From NCBI GenBank assembly GCA_963920525.1, contig OY986437.1:93706213-93770212 (forward strand): a stretch of DNA of 64,000 nucleotides, read 5' to 3'. Origin of the DNA: Dichetophora obliterata. Lineage: Eukaryota > Arthropoda > Insecta > Diptera > Sciomyzidae. The notes below the pieces were generated by a model that worked only from the letters and a program-made list of their open reading frames with translations, was not told the origin of the DNA and did no database searches. Numbering within the stretch: position 1 is the first letter of the stretch; each line of letters starts with the position of its first letter. Below, piece after piece: positions 45,975-56,739 of the stretch. The translations under genes and the position numbers were made by a program.

Positions 45975-48900
45975 TTAAGGCGCCTCAACTTGTATGGAGG
46001 AAAAAAAAGTTGTCCGGGTCACCTCCTGAAAACAAACTTTGGTTTATTTTATGATGATTCCCAAAATATTGCAACTCTAGCTTTAGCCGTTCGTGAGCTG
46101 GAATGGTTTGAAATAACCTCTAAAAATCGCGTTTTTGATTAATACTATTTATACCACACTACCTTCGGTCAAAAAAATTGTCACAAATAGTGTAAATCGA
46201 TGAAATACATAGTTTTGTTTTTTTTTTTTTTTAAATCTGCCCACACACTTAGTTATTGAGTTATTTGCAGTGATTTTTTTAATTTTTTTTAATGCAGTTT
46301 TTATAAAAATATATATAACTTCCCCATTTATAGCCTGATTTACCATTCCGTGGTATCATTGGAAAGGTACTGAATGCTGCTTTTCATTTCTGTCGTTAAT
46401 TAACCCTTATAAGCACTTTTATAAAAATGCATTTTATTTTATTTTTATTTTTTGTGATGGCCTTTGCCTCAATTCCTGAATTTGTTCAAATATAAGAGAA
46501 ATAAAATTAAATCATGTAGATAAAGAATTCATTTTTTAAATGGACTTTGGAATAAAGTATAGGAAAATACTTTATTGTACTTAGACAAAACAGCTAAGAG
46601 TAAATTTTACCACAGTTCTTATAAGTAGTCACTCATGACTTTTACATGACTTTTAGGTTTGACAATGAGTTATATTATATTATATAAATGTGAGTTTTTG
46701 AATTGTGATCGCTTAATAGTTCAAGTTATTCATAAAAAAATGCTTTTCGTTTCTCGCGAGTTAAATAAAAATCAATTGCCAACAAAAAGTGATGTAATAA
46801 AACATTTATTATTTTTGCGCGAAAAAAATAATAATCGGTCTTACGGGCTATCTAATTATCATCAAAACATGCTAAATGATTTAAGCAAAATTTGGAAAAG
46901 AGCAGAAATTCCGGTTATATCGAAGACTGCGATCCGCAAAAAACTTCAAAATTTAACGCTTTTATATCGGGATATCACAAAAAATCCATCGCATTACAAT
47001 GCAAGCGAGTGGGCCGAACTATTTTCAATTTCTGTTTGCAAATGTGCTCTAAAAATTAGAGTGTCTTGTAGTTGCCCAGGTGAAAAACAAATGCCATTGC
47101 ATGTTTGGAATTTTTACCTTGATCAGTCGAGCCGAAGGTTGCTCACGCTAGATGACGTTGAAAACCACATCCCATGTGATTCTATTACGGACTTCGAAAG
47201 CGAAAGTGAAAACGAAAGTATTGCAACAGCCACTTTTGTACCACAACTAAGAGAAATGGATGTGGATGATCCATATTCATCATCGTCTGAGGAAGATCTT
47301 AAAGATCTTGGACCAAGCGTACAAAGTTTTTCCTTACCAACATTCAGTGCTGCGTTGGACCGTGCCAGTGTATCCAATCGCTTTGGGGCTCTGCTCGCAA
47401 CAACATTGCTAAAAGACTTGGACATTCCAGGCATAATTATTGATCAGCACAAAATCCAAAGGGAGCGAACTAAAGCTAGGGCGAAATCACTAAGAGACAT
47501 AAAAAACAATGAAATACTAAAATGCATTTCTTTTGATGGAAAAAGGGAACGCACTTTGAAACAAGTTACTGTGAATGGCAAACCACGCAACGTTAAAATG
47601 ATGGAGGAGCATATAACTCTGGTAAGCGAACCCAGCTCAAACTACATTGGTTACTTAACTCCCGTAGACGGAAGCGGTGCTGGTATCGCAAACGATATTG
47701 TCAATTACTTGAAAGCTGAAAAGTTTTCACTAGAGCACGTGGTCGCTGTAAATTGCGACGGAACCAGCACCAACACAGGCAAATTTAATGGAGCGATTTG
47801 TAACCTAGAACGACAATTGCAACGCCCTTTGCAGTGGCTTATATGCCTCTTTCATTTTAACGAGTTGCCATTCACTGCGTTACTCAAAGAAATGTTAGGA
47901 AAAGCTAATGGGCCGCAAAACTGGCCAGGAATAATTGGGCATACATTACAGGGCTGCGAAGATGTGCCGGTAAATTGTATTCAATTATTTTGTTGTTTTT
48001 TTTTAACTGTTAATTTCAATAAAATATTAACTTTAGATTGCTCATAACTTTGATCCAATTGCGATGGGCTGTATGCCCACAAATATTGATGACTGGGTTT
48101 TGCGAGCTGATCAAAAATATCTTTATGATATGGTACGAGCAGTTGATGCTGGGGCGTGCGATGAACATTTGGCCAGCATTAAACCTGGCCCGCTCAATCT
48201 TTCACGCTGGTTACAACAGCATCAAGGATTTTGCGGCTATATGTTACGAAGCCTATGGCTTGCGAAAAGTTAAAGCAGCTAGCATTTGTTGTTATGAGGG
48301 TCTACGCACCATTTTGGTTTTTAATAAAAAGCCAACCAAAAGCCATTCATGGCAGCCGCCACTTGTTTAAATACATTGAGTGGACGCGCGAATTACCGGC
48401 AGATATGCTATTTATTGTACAACGCTCTGTTCAAATTAATGGATTTTTTGCTCACCCAGAAAATATTTTACTGGCAATGGTTACAGATGAGAGCAAGGCG
48501 ACACGAAAGGAAGCATACGATATTATTTTACAATCGCGTGCTCATGACACACAAGGAATTCGCCAATTTAATGTCCCCAAGATACAATTCAATTGTGATT
48601 CCTATAAAAATATGATAGATTGGAATGAATTAAGAGCTAATACAGAACTGCCATGCATCCCGTTCTATACTCAACAATACTTATTAGAACTACACGACTC
48701 CAATGAAATTGTAAAAATTCCTGGTAATGAAAAGTTTTTAAAATAATTGTTATGCTTTTCTTAACAAACAATTTTCAGAATTTCCATGTCATTCACAAAA
48801 TACGGAACGTTTTGTACATGTGGTAAGCCAATCCTGCGTTTCGGTAATTGATAAGAACAGACCTGCACATATTGCAAACAAGATTCAATCGCGCAAGCGT

Positions 48901-49467
48901 TACTGTAAAATTGAATCACGAAAAGATTTGGAATAAAAAAAAAATTATTTCTTTGATAAAACTCTAAATTGTTTTTTTTTTTTTATCTTTTAATTAGCGA
49001 CTTAATAAATAACCACAAATTTTTTATCATGTTGATAAAAAACGAATTTTTATAAAAGTGCTTATAAGGGTTAATTAACGACAGAAATGAAAAGCAGCAT
49101 TCAGTACCTTTCCAATGATACCACGGAATGGTAAATCAGGCTATAAATGGGGAAGTTATATATATTTTTATAAAAACTGCATTAAAAAAAATTGAAAAAA
49201 TCACTGCAAATAACTCAATAACTAAGTGTGTGGGCAGATTTAAAAAAAAAAAACAAAACTATGTATTTCATCGATTTACACTATTTGTGACAATTTTTTT
49301 GACCGAAGGTAGTGTGGTATAAATAGTATTAATCAAAATCGCGATTTTTAGAGGTTATTTCAAACCATTCCAGCTCACGAACAATATTTTGGGAATCATC
49401 ATAAAATAAACCAAAGTTTGTTTTCAGGAGGTGACCCGGACCACTTTTTTTTTTTGAGGCGCCTTAA
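45975..49467 (+). mobile_element. Kolobok-like DNA transposon with TTAA targets and ~430-bp inverted repeats
   Basis: The element spans 45979-49463 (3,485 bp). It starts GGCGCCTCAA and ends TTGAGGCGCC, with TTAA on both sides (45975-45978, 49464-49467). The terminal inverted repeats, 45979-46428 and 49047-49463, are nearly identical apart from two short insertions in the left one. The interior carries a single three-exon gene on the plus strand. TTAA targets exclude hAT and Tc1; among known superfamilies piggyBac and Kolobok use TTAA. The protein does not look like piggyBac, and its D, D, CxxH pattern fits the hAT/P/Kolobok group, so Kolobok-like is the best label. Near-identical arms suggest recent activity. 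Confidence 0.85.
46659..48936 (+). pseudogene. Transposase of uncharacterised insect family, three exons, one frameshift
   Basis: Exon 1 is 46659-47969 (437 codons), exon 2 48037-48723 and exon 3 48779-48936; introns of 67 and 55 bp obey GT-AG and join in frame (DVP-IAHNFDP; KIP-EFPCHS). Exon 1 has a CxC(7)CxC cluster (C127, C129, C137, C139; possible zinc binding), an acidic serine-rich linker (about 175-215), SFDGK (D293), NCDGTSTNTG (D367) and CLFH (C396, H399), which look like RNase H-fold transposase residues. Exon 2 carries NGFFAHPENILLAMVTD; exon 3 ends with CHSQNTERFVHVVSQSCVSV. The family is widespread in insects and annotated as uncharacterised. Near 48211-48214, after the SRWL codons, a single base seems lost and the frame jumps to ASRILRLYV. 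The real start may be the later ATG at 46740. An AATAAA overlaps the stop. Confidence 0.8.
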
Positions 49468-49481
49468 TATATATATATATA

Positions 49482-49840
49482 TGTGGGAATAGGCCAAGTC
49501 GACGGACTTATTTCACGGACTTTGGACGATACTGATGAACTACATACCACACGGACTACAAGAAGCGGACGAAATTATTACAGGACAACACTGACTAAAC
49601 GAATAGAAAAAACGAACATAAATTGACGAAGCGTACATAAATTGACGAAGCCAAGCAATTCAATTCGAACGATCAGACGTGAACGGATATAATATAAAAA
49701 GTATAGAAGTTGAAAACACTTAAATATTGTTAATAACTAACATAATAACTAAGAATAATTTATTAATAAAGCTAAACTTAACTGAAGCAACCCAAAAGAC
49801 GTGTTTGTTTTATATTGAAAAGGCTACCTATACTGTCCCA
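49482..49840 (+). mobile_element. Possible solo LTR
   Basis: Starts TGTGGGAATAGGCC and ends TATACTGTCCCA, a short inverted TGTGGGA/TCCCA pair like retroviral LTR edges. It contains ATTAATAAAGC as a possible polyadenylation signal, and the composition differs from the surroundings (GGACTTATTTCACGGACTTT). No matching target duplication, primer-binding site, internal coding region or second LTR is seen. Confidence 0.35.
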
Positions 49841-49939
49841 CTATGTACTTAAAATTAAAAAAAACAAATAAAACGTTCCATAGTTACTTTTTAATTTTCA
49901 AAATTCTATACTTTTTCTCGTCTTTCCAACGAGCTGCTT

Positions 49940-50502
49940 TTACCTTTTTAGCAGTTCAAGGTTTCTAATACCGAATTCAGACATAACTTCGAGCGTTTGT
50001 TTAAGCTCACATCCTGCACGTACTCTCAAAATTTTCCCGGTTGTGACAAGTCAATAACCGTTGATGCAGAACGACACACTTGTATTATTCCCAGCTGGCC
50101 AGCATCAAAGACACCCCCTAGCTGAGGCCACTATTACGAAAATTCTTCAACATTCAGACTACTTGGTTCGCTGAACGATTAGCGCTAGTCAGAGCTAATG
50201 GATGCTCATATGTAGTACAGCTGGTGAATGAATTGGAATTTGGGAATACGAGTTATGTGAACGTTCGATAACTATCGTTCAGGAACCCGGCAGCAAACGT
50301 TTCAAAAATGCATCGTTTATATGCTCAGCTTTACCATTGGAACGAAGAGCAGCCAAGTCTTTCACGCAAATTGCCACTGGTTTATGACAGTCTTGTCCTT
50401 TGATTTCATACAACTTTTGTATGGCCTTCTCATTGTTGGCATTGCAAACTAGACCATAAACAGTGTCGGTTGGTAGAGCTATAACTTCGGCCGACTGCAA
50501 TC
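49940..50502 (-). pseudogene. Yrdc: Yrdc (threonylcarbamoyl-AMP synthase) pseudogene
   Basis: The functional family makes threonylcarbamoyl-AMP for the t6A37 modification of ANN-decoding tRNAs. The copy reads VIALPTDTVYGLVCNANNEK and AIQKLYEIKGQDCHKPVAIC (50501 down to about 50370), then LKRLLPGS and a stop where the family has LPGPVT. Further pieces in shifted frames are TIVIERSHN, ALTSANRSAN, GVFDAGQLG and IDLSQPGKILRVRAGCELKQ ending at TAA (49940-49942). The N-terminal residues before the P-T-D-T-V-Y-G motif are missing. Several frameshifts and stops. It follows a Polr3K pseudogene in the same orientation. The order matches a fly dicistronic locus as I recall it (CG33785-CG33786). Confidence 0.88.
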
Positions 50503-50862
50503 AACTTCGTGCTTGATTACAGCATTTGTAAAATGTGGTCATAGGTTCATCAGCAGAGCGAGCATCTGCATAAAATAAGCTTGTTTGTGAGCACAAGCTG
50601 GACAATCAGCATCAGTTGAATCTACGTTCTCCCAAGCAGCGCCCATAACATGATCCACTTCCTATAACATTGCAGGAATAATAATATTTCGTCTCAAATA
50701 CTTGGAGCACTACTCACCTTTAGCCGTGGAAAGGTACGTGTTGAAATGTTTTAATTGATTTTGCAAATGTAAGGACATGTAAATATTGCATGAAAAGCGA
50801 TGACCTGTAGTATCTTCCTCTACCATTAAAATATTACCGCAAGTCGGACAGAACAACAATAT
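50503..50862 (-). pseudogene. Polr3K: Polr3K (RNA polymerase III subunit RPC10/C11) pseudogene with retained intron
   Basis: The family is a ~108-residue two-zinc-ribbon subunit needed for RNA cleavage and termination by Pol III. The copy begins with ATA (50862-50860) where the ATG should be, then LLFCPTCGNILMVEEDTTGH, RFSCN, a frameshift into TCPYICKIN, a stop, and STRTFPRLK. A 56-bp GT-AG intron (50662-50717) follows, in a position that joins to EVDHVMGAAWENVDSTDADC. The second zinc ribbon reads CPACAHKQAYFMQ and, after a shift, RSADEPMTTFYKCCNQA. The final GHRWRD-type residues are lost at the junction with the Yrdc copy. The retained intron means it was copied as DNA, not through mRNA. Confidence 0.9.
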
Positions 50863-51468
50863 ATTTTGTGAACTTTGAATTTTGGTTATTTACAAAAATG
50901 ACGGCTTGTGATGCGATTTCTTCGATTATTTATCGAAAAAACTAGTGCTGACACCGATTGCATCTTAATTTAAATGGTAATTTATGATAAATTACTTAAT
51001 TTTGAAGTAATTTTATTGACAGTTTTTCCACGGCGAAATTACTTAATTTGAACATGATTTATGCATAAATTAAGAATGAGCCGTAAATAACGATAGTGGG
51101 AACATGGTATTAAAATAACTAAAAGTTCACATGTCCGACATTTTTGTAATTTTTACCAATTTACTGATAATATAGATTCAAACTCCAATAAATGTAATAT
51201 AATTTATAAAATTCTTTTATTTTCTATATCAGATGACATTAACGTGCTGTGTGATGTAGACCATTTGGGTACCTTCTTTTATTCAACGTGACATATGACG
51301 GCGTGTTGACACTTCACATTACACTTTAATGTATCAAAAAATATTTTCCTACACTTTAAGAATCAATAAACAACTGACAAGAAATTCAAGGTGTTAAATT
51401 ACTTCCTTCTATGAAAAAAAATTCAAAAACATCACCGCATTTTTTAACCTCTATATGAGAACCTGCCC

Positions 51469-52620
51469 TTAAAAGAGCCACTGCCACACACAAAAAAAAT
51501 TGGTTGAACGACCCTGAAAACATGATAAACATGGTTTGATCCATGATGAAATTTTTTTCTGTGGTTCACCCCCTGTAAGTGACCCTATAAGACCTGACGT
51601 CATAGGCTGATCCAAACCCGAAAAACAATTTTTTGTGTGGCTGTGTTATCGAAGTTTTTTTATAAATTTATAGAACAAATTTTTTCGTTTGCAATCGAAT
51701 CGAATATTCATTGAAATGTCTCATTGCTGCATGTGTTGGAATTTCCCATCATCTCAATTTTTTTGGGAGAAATGCATACTTAAATGTTGGCTTAAAAGTC
51801 GCCAAATCTTTGGATGTATGTCGGCTTTAAAGAAATATAACATTATTTTGCAAAACATAAATTCGCAATCGAAATAGACATGAAACGAAAAAAAATACTT
51901 AAAATTACATGAGGGATTAAGGGATTTTACTGTTTTTCTACTTGCAACTGTCTTTTCTGTCTTTATGTCTGTATGTCTCTCCGTCCGACCGACTGACTGT
52001 CTCCTTGTTTTGCTTGTTCTGTTTTGTTGGCAGGATTATTTCTATTGTTCAGTATATTTGTTTATTTGTGTTTTTGTTAATTCTTTATACGTTCATTCCC
52101 CCAGATTCCCAGAGCAATAAGCTAACAACCAAGACAGCAGCCAGCCACGGTCGGCTTAATAAATGCACCAGCACCTTAGTATGAAGCAAGCCAGGAAGAA
52201 AAACAGGAAGTGCCGACATGTTTGGGGGCATAACTTAACCGCTAGCTTCACCTTTACTCACAACAACAACAATGTGACGACGCAACAGGAACAAACCAGA
52301 AACCAGAAAGCATAGTATTTTTCTGTTTTTAGTTATTGACAACATAATCAAACGATACAATAATAAATAAACAACAAAACAGCAACTGGAATCGGCATTA
52401 AGAATGTTATTGCAAAACTAAGAGAAAATTTTATTCATTATTTTATCAATGAAAAAGTTGAGAAGCAGATGAGGCTAGATGGTAGCTAGAGAGCATTTTG
52501 ATTCGAGTACCGGATTCAAGGAATAAAGGAAAAAGAAAAATTTTAGACTTGAATAATTTATATTGGAATGGAGTACTTCCAATTCACGCACAGTTTGCAG
52601 CAGGGACCGAAAATAACAGT
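51469..52620. other. Gene-free stretch; small inverted-repeat element at its start
   Basis: CCACACACAAAAAAAATTG (51483) and CAATTTTTTGTGTGG (to 51641) are inverted copies, suggesting a ~165-bp MITE just outside the large element. 51960-52010 is a CTGTCT/GTCCGACC low-complexity tract. From 52080 to 52440 the sequence is mixed and may be unique host DNA. No gene supported. Confidence 0.4.
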
Positions 52621-52632
52621 TATTTTTCAAAT

Positions 52633-52880
52633 TTCTATTAAAAAGAAGTAAAAATTTTACTTTTATTTATTCGATCAAAACAATAAGTTAAAATATGGCT
52701 TTTATTTTTCTGATAAAAAAAATTTGACTTTTATTTTTTCAATCAAAAATATAAGTAAAAATTTGACTTTTATTTTTCGATCAAAAACAAGAATTAAATT
52801 TTTACTTATATTTTTTCGATCAAAAATAAAAATTAAATTTTAACTTTTATTTTTTCGATCAAAAGAAGAAGTCAAATTTT
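52633..52880. repeat. Tandem array of a ~44-bp self-complementary unit
   Basis: About six units with TTTGACTTTTATTTTTCGAT and CAAAAATAAAAATTAAATTT. The unit is close to its own reverse complement around CGATC. Similar units recur at 53755-53825 and 53930-53965, so both may be ends of one element. Confidence 0.65.
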
Positions 52881-53754
52881 AATTACTATATAATCTGCTT
52901 ATAGCCACTGTCTCAGTCGTTGGCGAAATGAATGAAAAACCATTTGCAATGATAAGCCAATAAGCGATGTCATTTAAATAACGATGTGCAACGATATGAA
53001 GATCGATAGTAATGTTTATTTTTCTCTTTGAAAAAATGTAACGAATAGGTGCAAAGAATAATAATTATTAAATTATACAATAAATTTAATTATATATTAA
53101 ATTATCATTAATTAATTTTTAATCAAATAATAATAAAATTACATTTTTATTGGTAAAAAAAAAAAAAAAAATAATTTCTTATTATTGTATTATAGAACAG
53201 TGATTACCCATTTCAATAGCTAGGCTAATCTAAGAACAAAATTATTTTTTTTGAGGCAATATTCCTATCATTTAGGTCCAAATAAGATGAAAAAACATAT
53301 CTTTGAGTACTGCGCTACTAACGTTTTGCAAGCTTATACAAAGAAAAAATTGTTTTGCTCCTGTCGGCACAAAATTTTATTTTTGTAGTCCCTTGAAGGT
53401 TTTTCAACACTTCAGTTATTTGTTTTAAAACCCTCTTTATATTCTTTGCAATAAAAAAAAGATAAAAAAACATAATTTGGATTTTGTGCGGTTGATTTGT
53501 TCTTATGAAATAGGCCAAAAAATGTTTTGCTTTTCTTCGGCACAAAATCGATAATCCAACTGAATTTAATGTCAAATATCTCTCTATGTTTATTTTTGTC
53601 ATATTTGTTAATCTTTTTTTCTTAGACCCAAATGATTTGATTTAAAATAAATCAAAAAAGCGTTGCAAAATAAATATAAAATTAATTTCTGACATGTCCA
53701 ATATGTAGGGCAAACCCACTAAAAGGGTTAATATTGATTATTTTTTTACATCGA
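52881..53754. other. Gene-free stretch between two arrays
   Basis: AT-rich. ACCCACTAAAAGGGTTAAT lies at about 53715. If the flanking arrays are the ends of one ~1.3-kb element, this is its interior. No coding sequence recognised. Confidence 0.35.
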
Positions 53755-53965
53755 AAAAATGTAAGTAAAATTTTAACTGTTATTTTTGATCGAAAAAATA
53801 AAAGTCTAGTTTAAATCATATTTTGACTCTATACGGAGTTGTTATTGTTGTTGCTGCCTTTTTAAAAATCTTACTTGATCTAAAGCTCACAACTAAATTC
53901 ATGTAATAAAGTAAAATTTAAACTTATATTTTTGATATAAAAAATAAAAGTCAAATTTTAACATT
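53755..53965. repeat. Second array of the 44-bp unit, interrupted by a MITE F right end
   Basis: TTTTTGATCGAAAAAATAAA units at 53780-53815 and 53930-53965 surround a MITE family F right-end fragment at 53832-53909 (GTTGTTGCTGCC, TCTTACTTGATCTAAAGCTC, ACTAAATTCATGTAATAA). Confidence 0.6.
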
Positions 53966-54137
53966 TTGATTAAGATTATTTAATCCTAATTTACTTGAAT
54001 CAAGATTTTTAAACAATTAATTTGAAAAATTTCTTGGTGTTAGTATTTATTTCCTATATTTACAATTACATTGTGCCCTTTTTATACTCTTTTGCTCTGT
54101 ATTTGATAATTTAATCGTTTTTCACTTAACTTTTGTA

Positions 54138-54700
54138 CTAGGAGTCTCGTGGTGGCATTTGTTTTACCACTTTACCGAACATTTTAAGACAACTTTTTTT
54201 TTTAAATATGTCAAAAATTACTGAGGATATACACTCATTTTCATGTTGATAACTCTTGAACAATAAGGGTTATAATTTTAGTTTGTTTAGCAAAGTTCTT
54301 CCTATTATTTTGGCCAACAACTTTATTGAATAAATAAATATGAAAAATCGCTTCCAGAGGGTCTTATCGAGTGAGTCAAACGAAAAATTCAAACAACATT
54401 GCGTATGAGTAACATTATTTTCTTTCAAGTGTTGAAAGCGGGAAAGACATATGTGTCTTATTACAATTATAAAGACAATTTTAAAAGAGTTTTTTCATAT
54501 ACATTTTTTCAGCAAAGTTGTTGAATGATAGGAAGAACTTTGCTGAAGAAACCAAAATGAACATCTTAATGGTGCAAGAGTAATCAACATGCAAATGAGT
54601 GCATATCTGGAGTCGTAAAAAAAAATTTTGCACTAAAGTCTTCGGTAATGTGACGGATCGGATGTTTCGCTGCTTTAAAAATGCCAATGTGACAACCTAG
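54138..54700. mobile_element. Palindromic MITE with CTAGG ends
   Basis: Ends CTAGGAGTCTC and GACAACCTAG. Left arm 54138-54312 and right arm 54520-54700 are inverted copies with landmarks GGTGGCATTT, ACACTCATTTTCATGTTGAT and AGCAAAGTTCTTCCTAT. Spacer about 200 bp. No coding; the 68-codon minus ORF lies within the arm. Confidence 0.7.
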
Positions 54701-55540
54701 AAAAGTAATCTGAGATATAAAAAGATAGGACAACATAGTCAAGATAGAAAATGGCTATGCTTTTTTGTGAAGTGGAATGCATAAAACTCGTGGTTTTTCT
54801 GTAATAAAACATATCATCGAATATCCAAACAAATAAAAGATCGAAACCGTTGACTTAAAAATATTTGATTTTTTTACTCAGAGAAACGGTTACCATAAAA
54901 ATAGACCATTGAGTGGACTTCGATTTAAAACAAAAAATGTGTACTGAATAATGTTTCAGCAGAAAATCTACTCCCCGAGAAGTTTCAAGTTGAAGTGCTG
55001 TTTCTTTTTAAGAAACGAACGATAAAATTCGACTTGATTGATTAAGTTTAATGCGAGTGTTTACTTTAAAAACAAAATTTTTTTAGTTGACAAGAATATA
55101 TATAAATAAATACGCTTATAAGGACTAAGACTATTTGAAAGCTAAGGACACATAGAATAAAAAAAAACTAGTAAGAAATTATATTCGACTGGACCGAAGT
55201 TAAAATATCCCACGGCCGTATTTTAGTGTATCGGAAGTTTTGAATAATGTATTATTTTGATGATGTCACTTTTATAGGGCGTAATTTTTATCCAAATACT
55301 TTTAATTTCAAACTTTTAGTGGGAGGTAGATTGGGAATCTTTATAAAAAACCGAAAAAAACTTAATCAATAATATAAGAAGGAATTAAAAATGATAAATA
55401 TTAAATAATTAAAAATTAAAACAATTCTATTGCATCCAGCAAATTCTTGTTTCTCCAGAAAAATTTTTTCAAACAAGGTATTCTCACTTAAAGAAAATTA
55501 TTGTGTAAAATAAAAAACCAAAATACCAGAGTTTTACAGC
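54701..55540. other. Gene-free AT-rich stretch
   Basis: No supported feature. A GTGGGAGGTAGATTGGGAAT segment at about 55319 weakly resembles the unit repeated at 28.9-29.3 kb. Confidence 0.35.
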
Positions 55541-55799
55541 GCTATTCTGACAAATTAACAAATTGTTAACCAGTATTTTGAATATTTCTATGTGTTTGTT
55601 ATTTTCAAAACAAAATTGAAAGCTTAAAAAACAAAATTTTTTAATGAAACTGTCAATAACTGAAAAGCAGTTGAAAATTTTTATAAAATTTTTTTTATTT
55701 TTGAGATTCAAATTTTGTTTTGAAATAAAAAAATTACAACAAACACATAGAAATATTCAAAATACTGGTTAAAAATTTGTTAATTTGCCAGAATAGGGC
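55541..55799. mobile_element. 260-bp palindrome
   Basis: Arms of 80-95 bp (55541-55622; 55706-55799) with near-perfect inversion over TATTTTGAATATTTCTATGT and GTTATTTTCAAAACAAAATT; ends CTATTCTGACAAATTAAC and GTTAATTTGCCAGAATAG. Confidence 0.7.
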
Positions 55800-56739
55800 T
55801 ATTAGTTATTCATTTTAGAATTAAGAAATATTTTTTTTATGAAACTCGTTTTTGACTAGAAGTTTATACATAAGTGAGTAACAAAAGTCTTGTTTCTTGG
55901 TTCATGCATAGAATGTTTCATATTTTCTTTTCGTGCACAGAAAATTATTTGTAAACTTTTCAACTTTGTTCCAGCGATTTCTCGATGTCTTCATCACAAG
56001 ATCAGAAAATTGGTATATTAGAAAGAGAAATAAAATTTTTCAACGCCTACATTTACTCGGTCCTACATGTAGAGAAAAAAATCAATTATTCTTTATCAAA
56101 ACAAAAAGTCTTTCGGTTTTCACTTATGCATAAAAGAAATGTAATATAAAATTTTTTGTCGAAGAAAAAATTCCTTTGTTCAAGAAAAAATGTCTTAAAA
56201 CTAAGTATATTTTTTCTCCTACTCGAAAAGTTTCTTGAAATAATAATAATTTGCCTTATTTAAGTATACCATTTACATATAATAAGAGCTATTTGATACA
56301 GATAAATATGAAAATTAGCAATGTTGACTTAACATAAGAAAATTACTTGCAAGGCAAGAAAAGATTGAATGAATAAATCACTTATTCTTTATTTCATAAT
56401 TATTTTATAATTGGACATTACTGTCTAATTTTAATATAATAAAAATTATTTATCAATCTTATAAGACGTGCTCCCGTACTTTTTGGACTAAAAATGTACT
56501 AAAAGTGTCCAAAGCGTGAGAGCAAAAATATTTCTCAAAAGATGAGAAAAATGAAAAAAAGTACAGGAATACCTTCGAAGTAAAATTTTGTTAGCTGCCA
56601 TCGTTTACAAAATGAAGTGGTTTGTCAAAATTAGGGAATATGGCCACATTCATATGTTGTACAATATTAAAATTTATTCTCAAATTAACATTAACATTTA
56701 GTTTTTACACAATTTACACAATATAGTAATATTTTTTAT
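55800..56739. other. Gene-free AT-rich stretch
   Basis: No supported feature. ORFs here are chance. Confidence 0.35.

Larger units (their letters stand above)
44239..51468. mobile_element. Large inverted-repeat element carrying a captured host locus and nested transposons
   Basis: The ends are GGGCAGGTTCTC (44239) and GAGAACCTGCCC (to 51468). The right arm (about 50955-51468) is continuous. Its inverted partner on the left is 44239-44580 plus 45705-45790, interrupted by another foldback. Landmarks: TATTTATTGGAGTTTGAA on the left against TTCAAACTCCAATAAA on the right, GGTACCCAAA against TTTGGGTACC, and GACATGTGAAC against GTTCACATGTC. Inside are a complete TTAA transposon, a possible solo LTR and Polr3K-Yrdc pseudogenes next to the right arm. 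Reading it as one capturing element is inference; two opposed repeat copies flanking unrelated DNA is the alternative. Confidence 0.6.

Noticed and set aside
47123..47434. 103-codon minus ORF
   Set aside because: Shadow of the acidic serine-rich linker of the plus-strand transposase.
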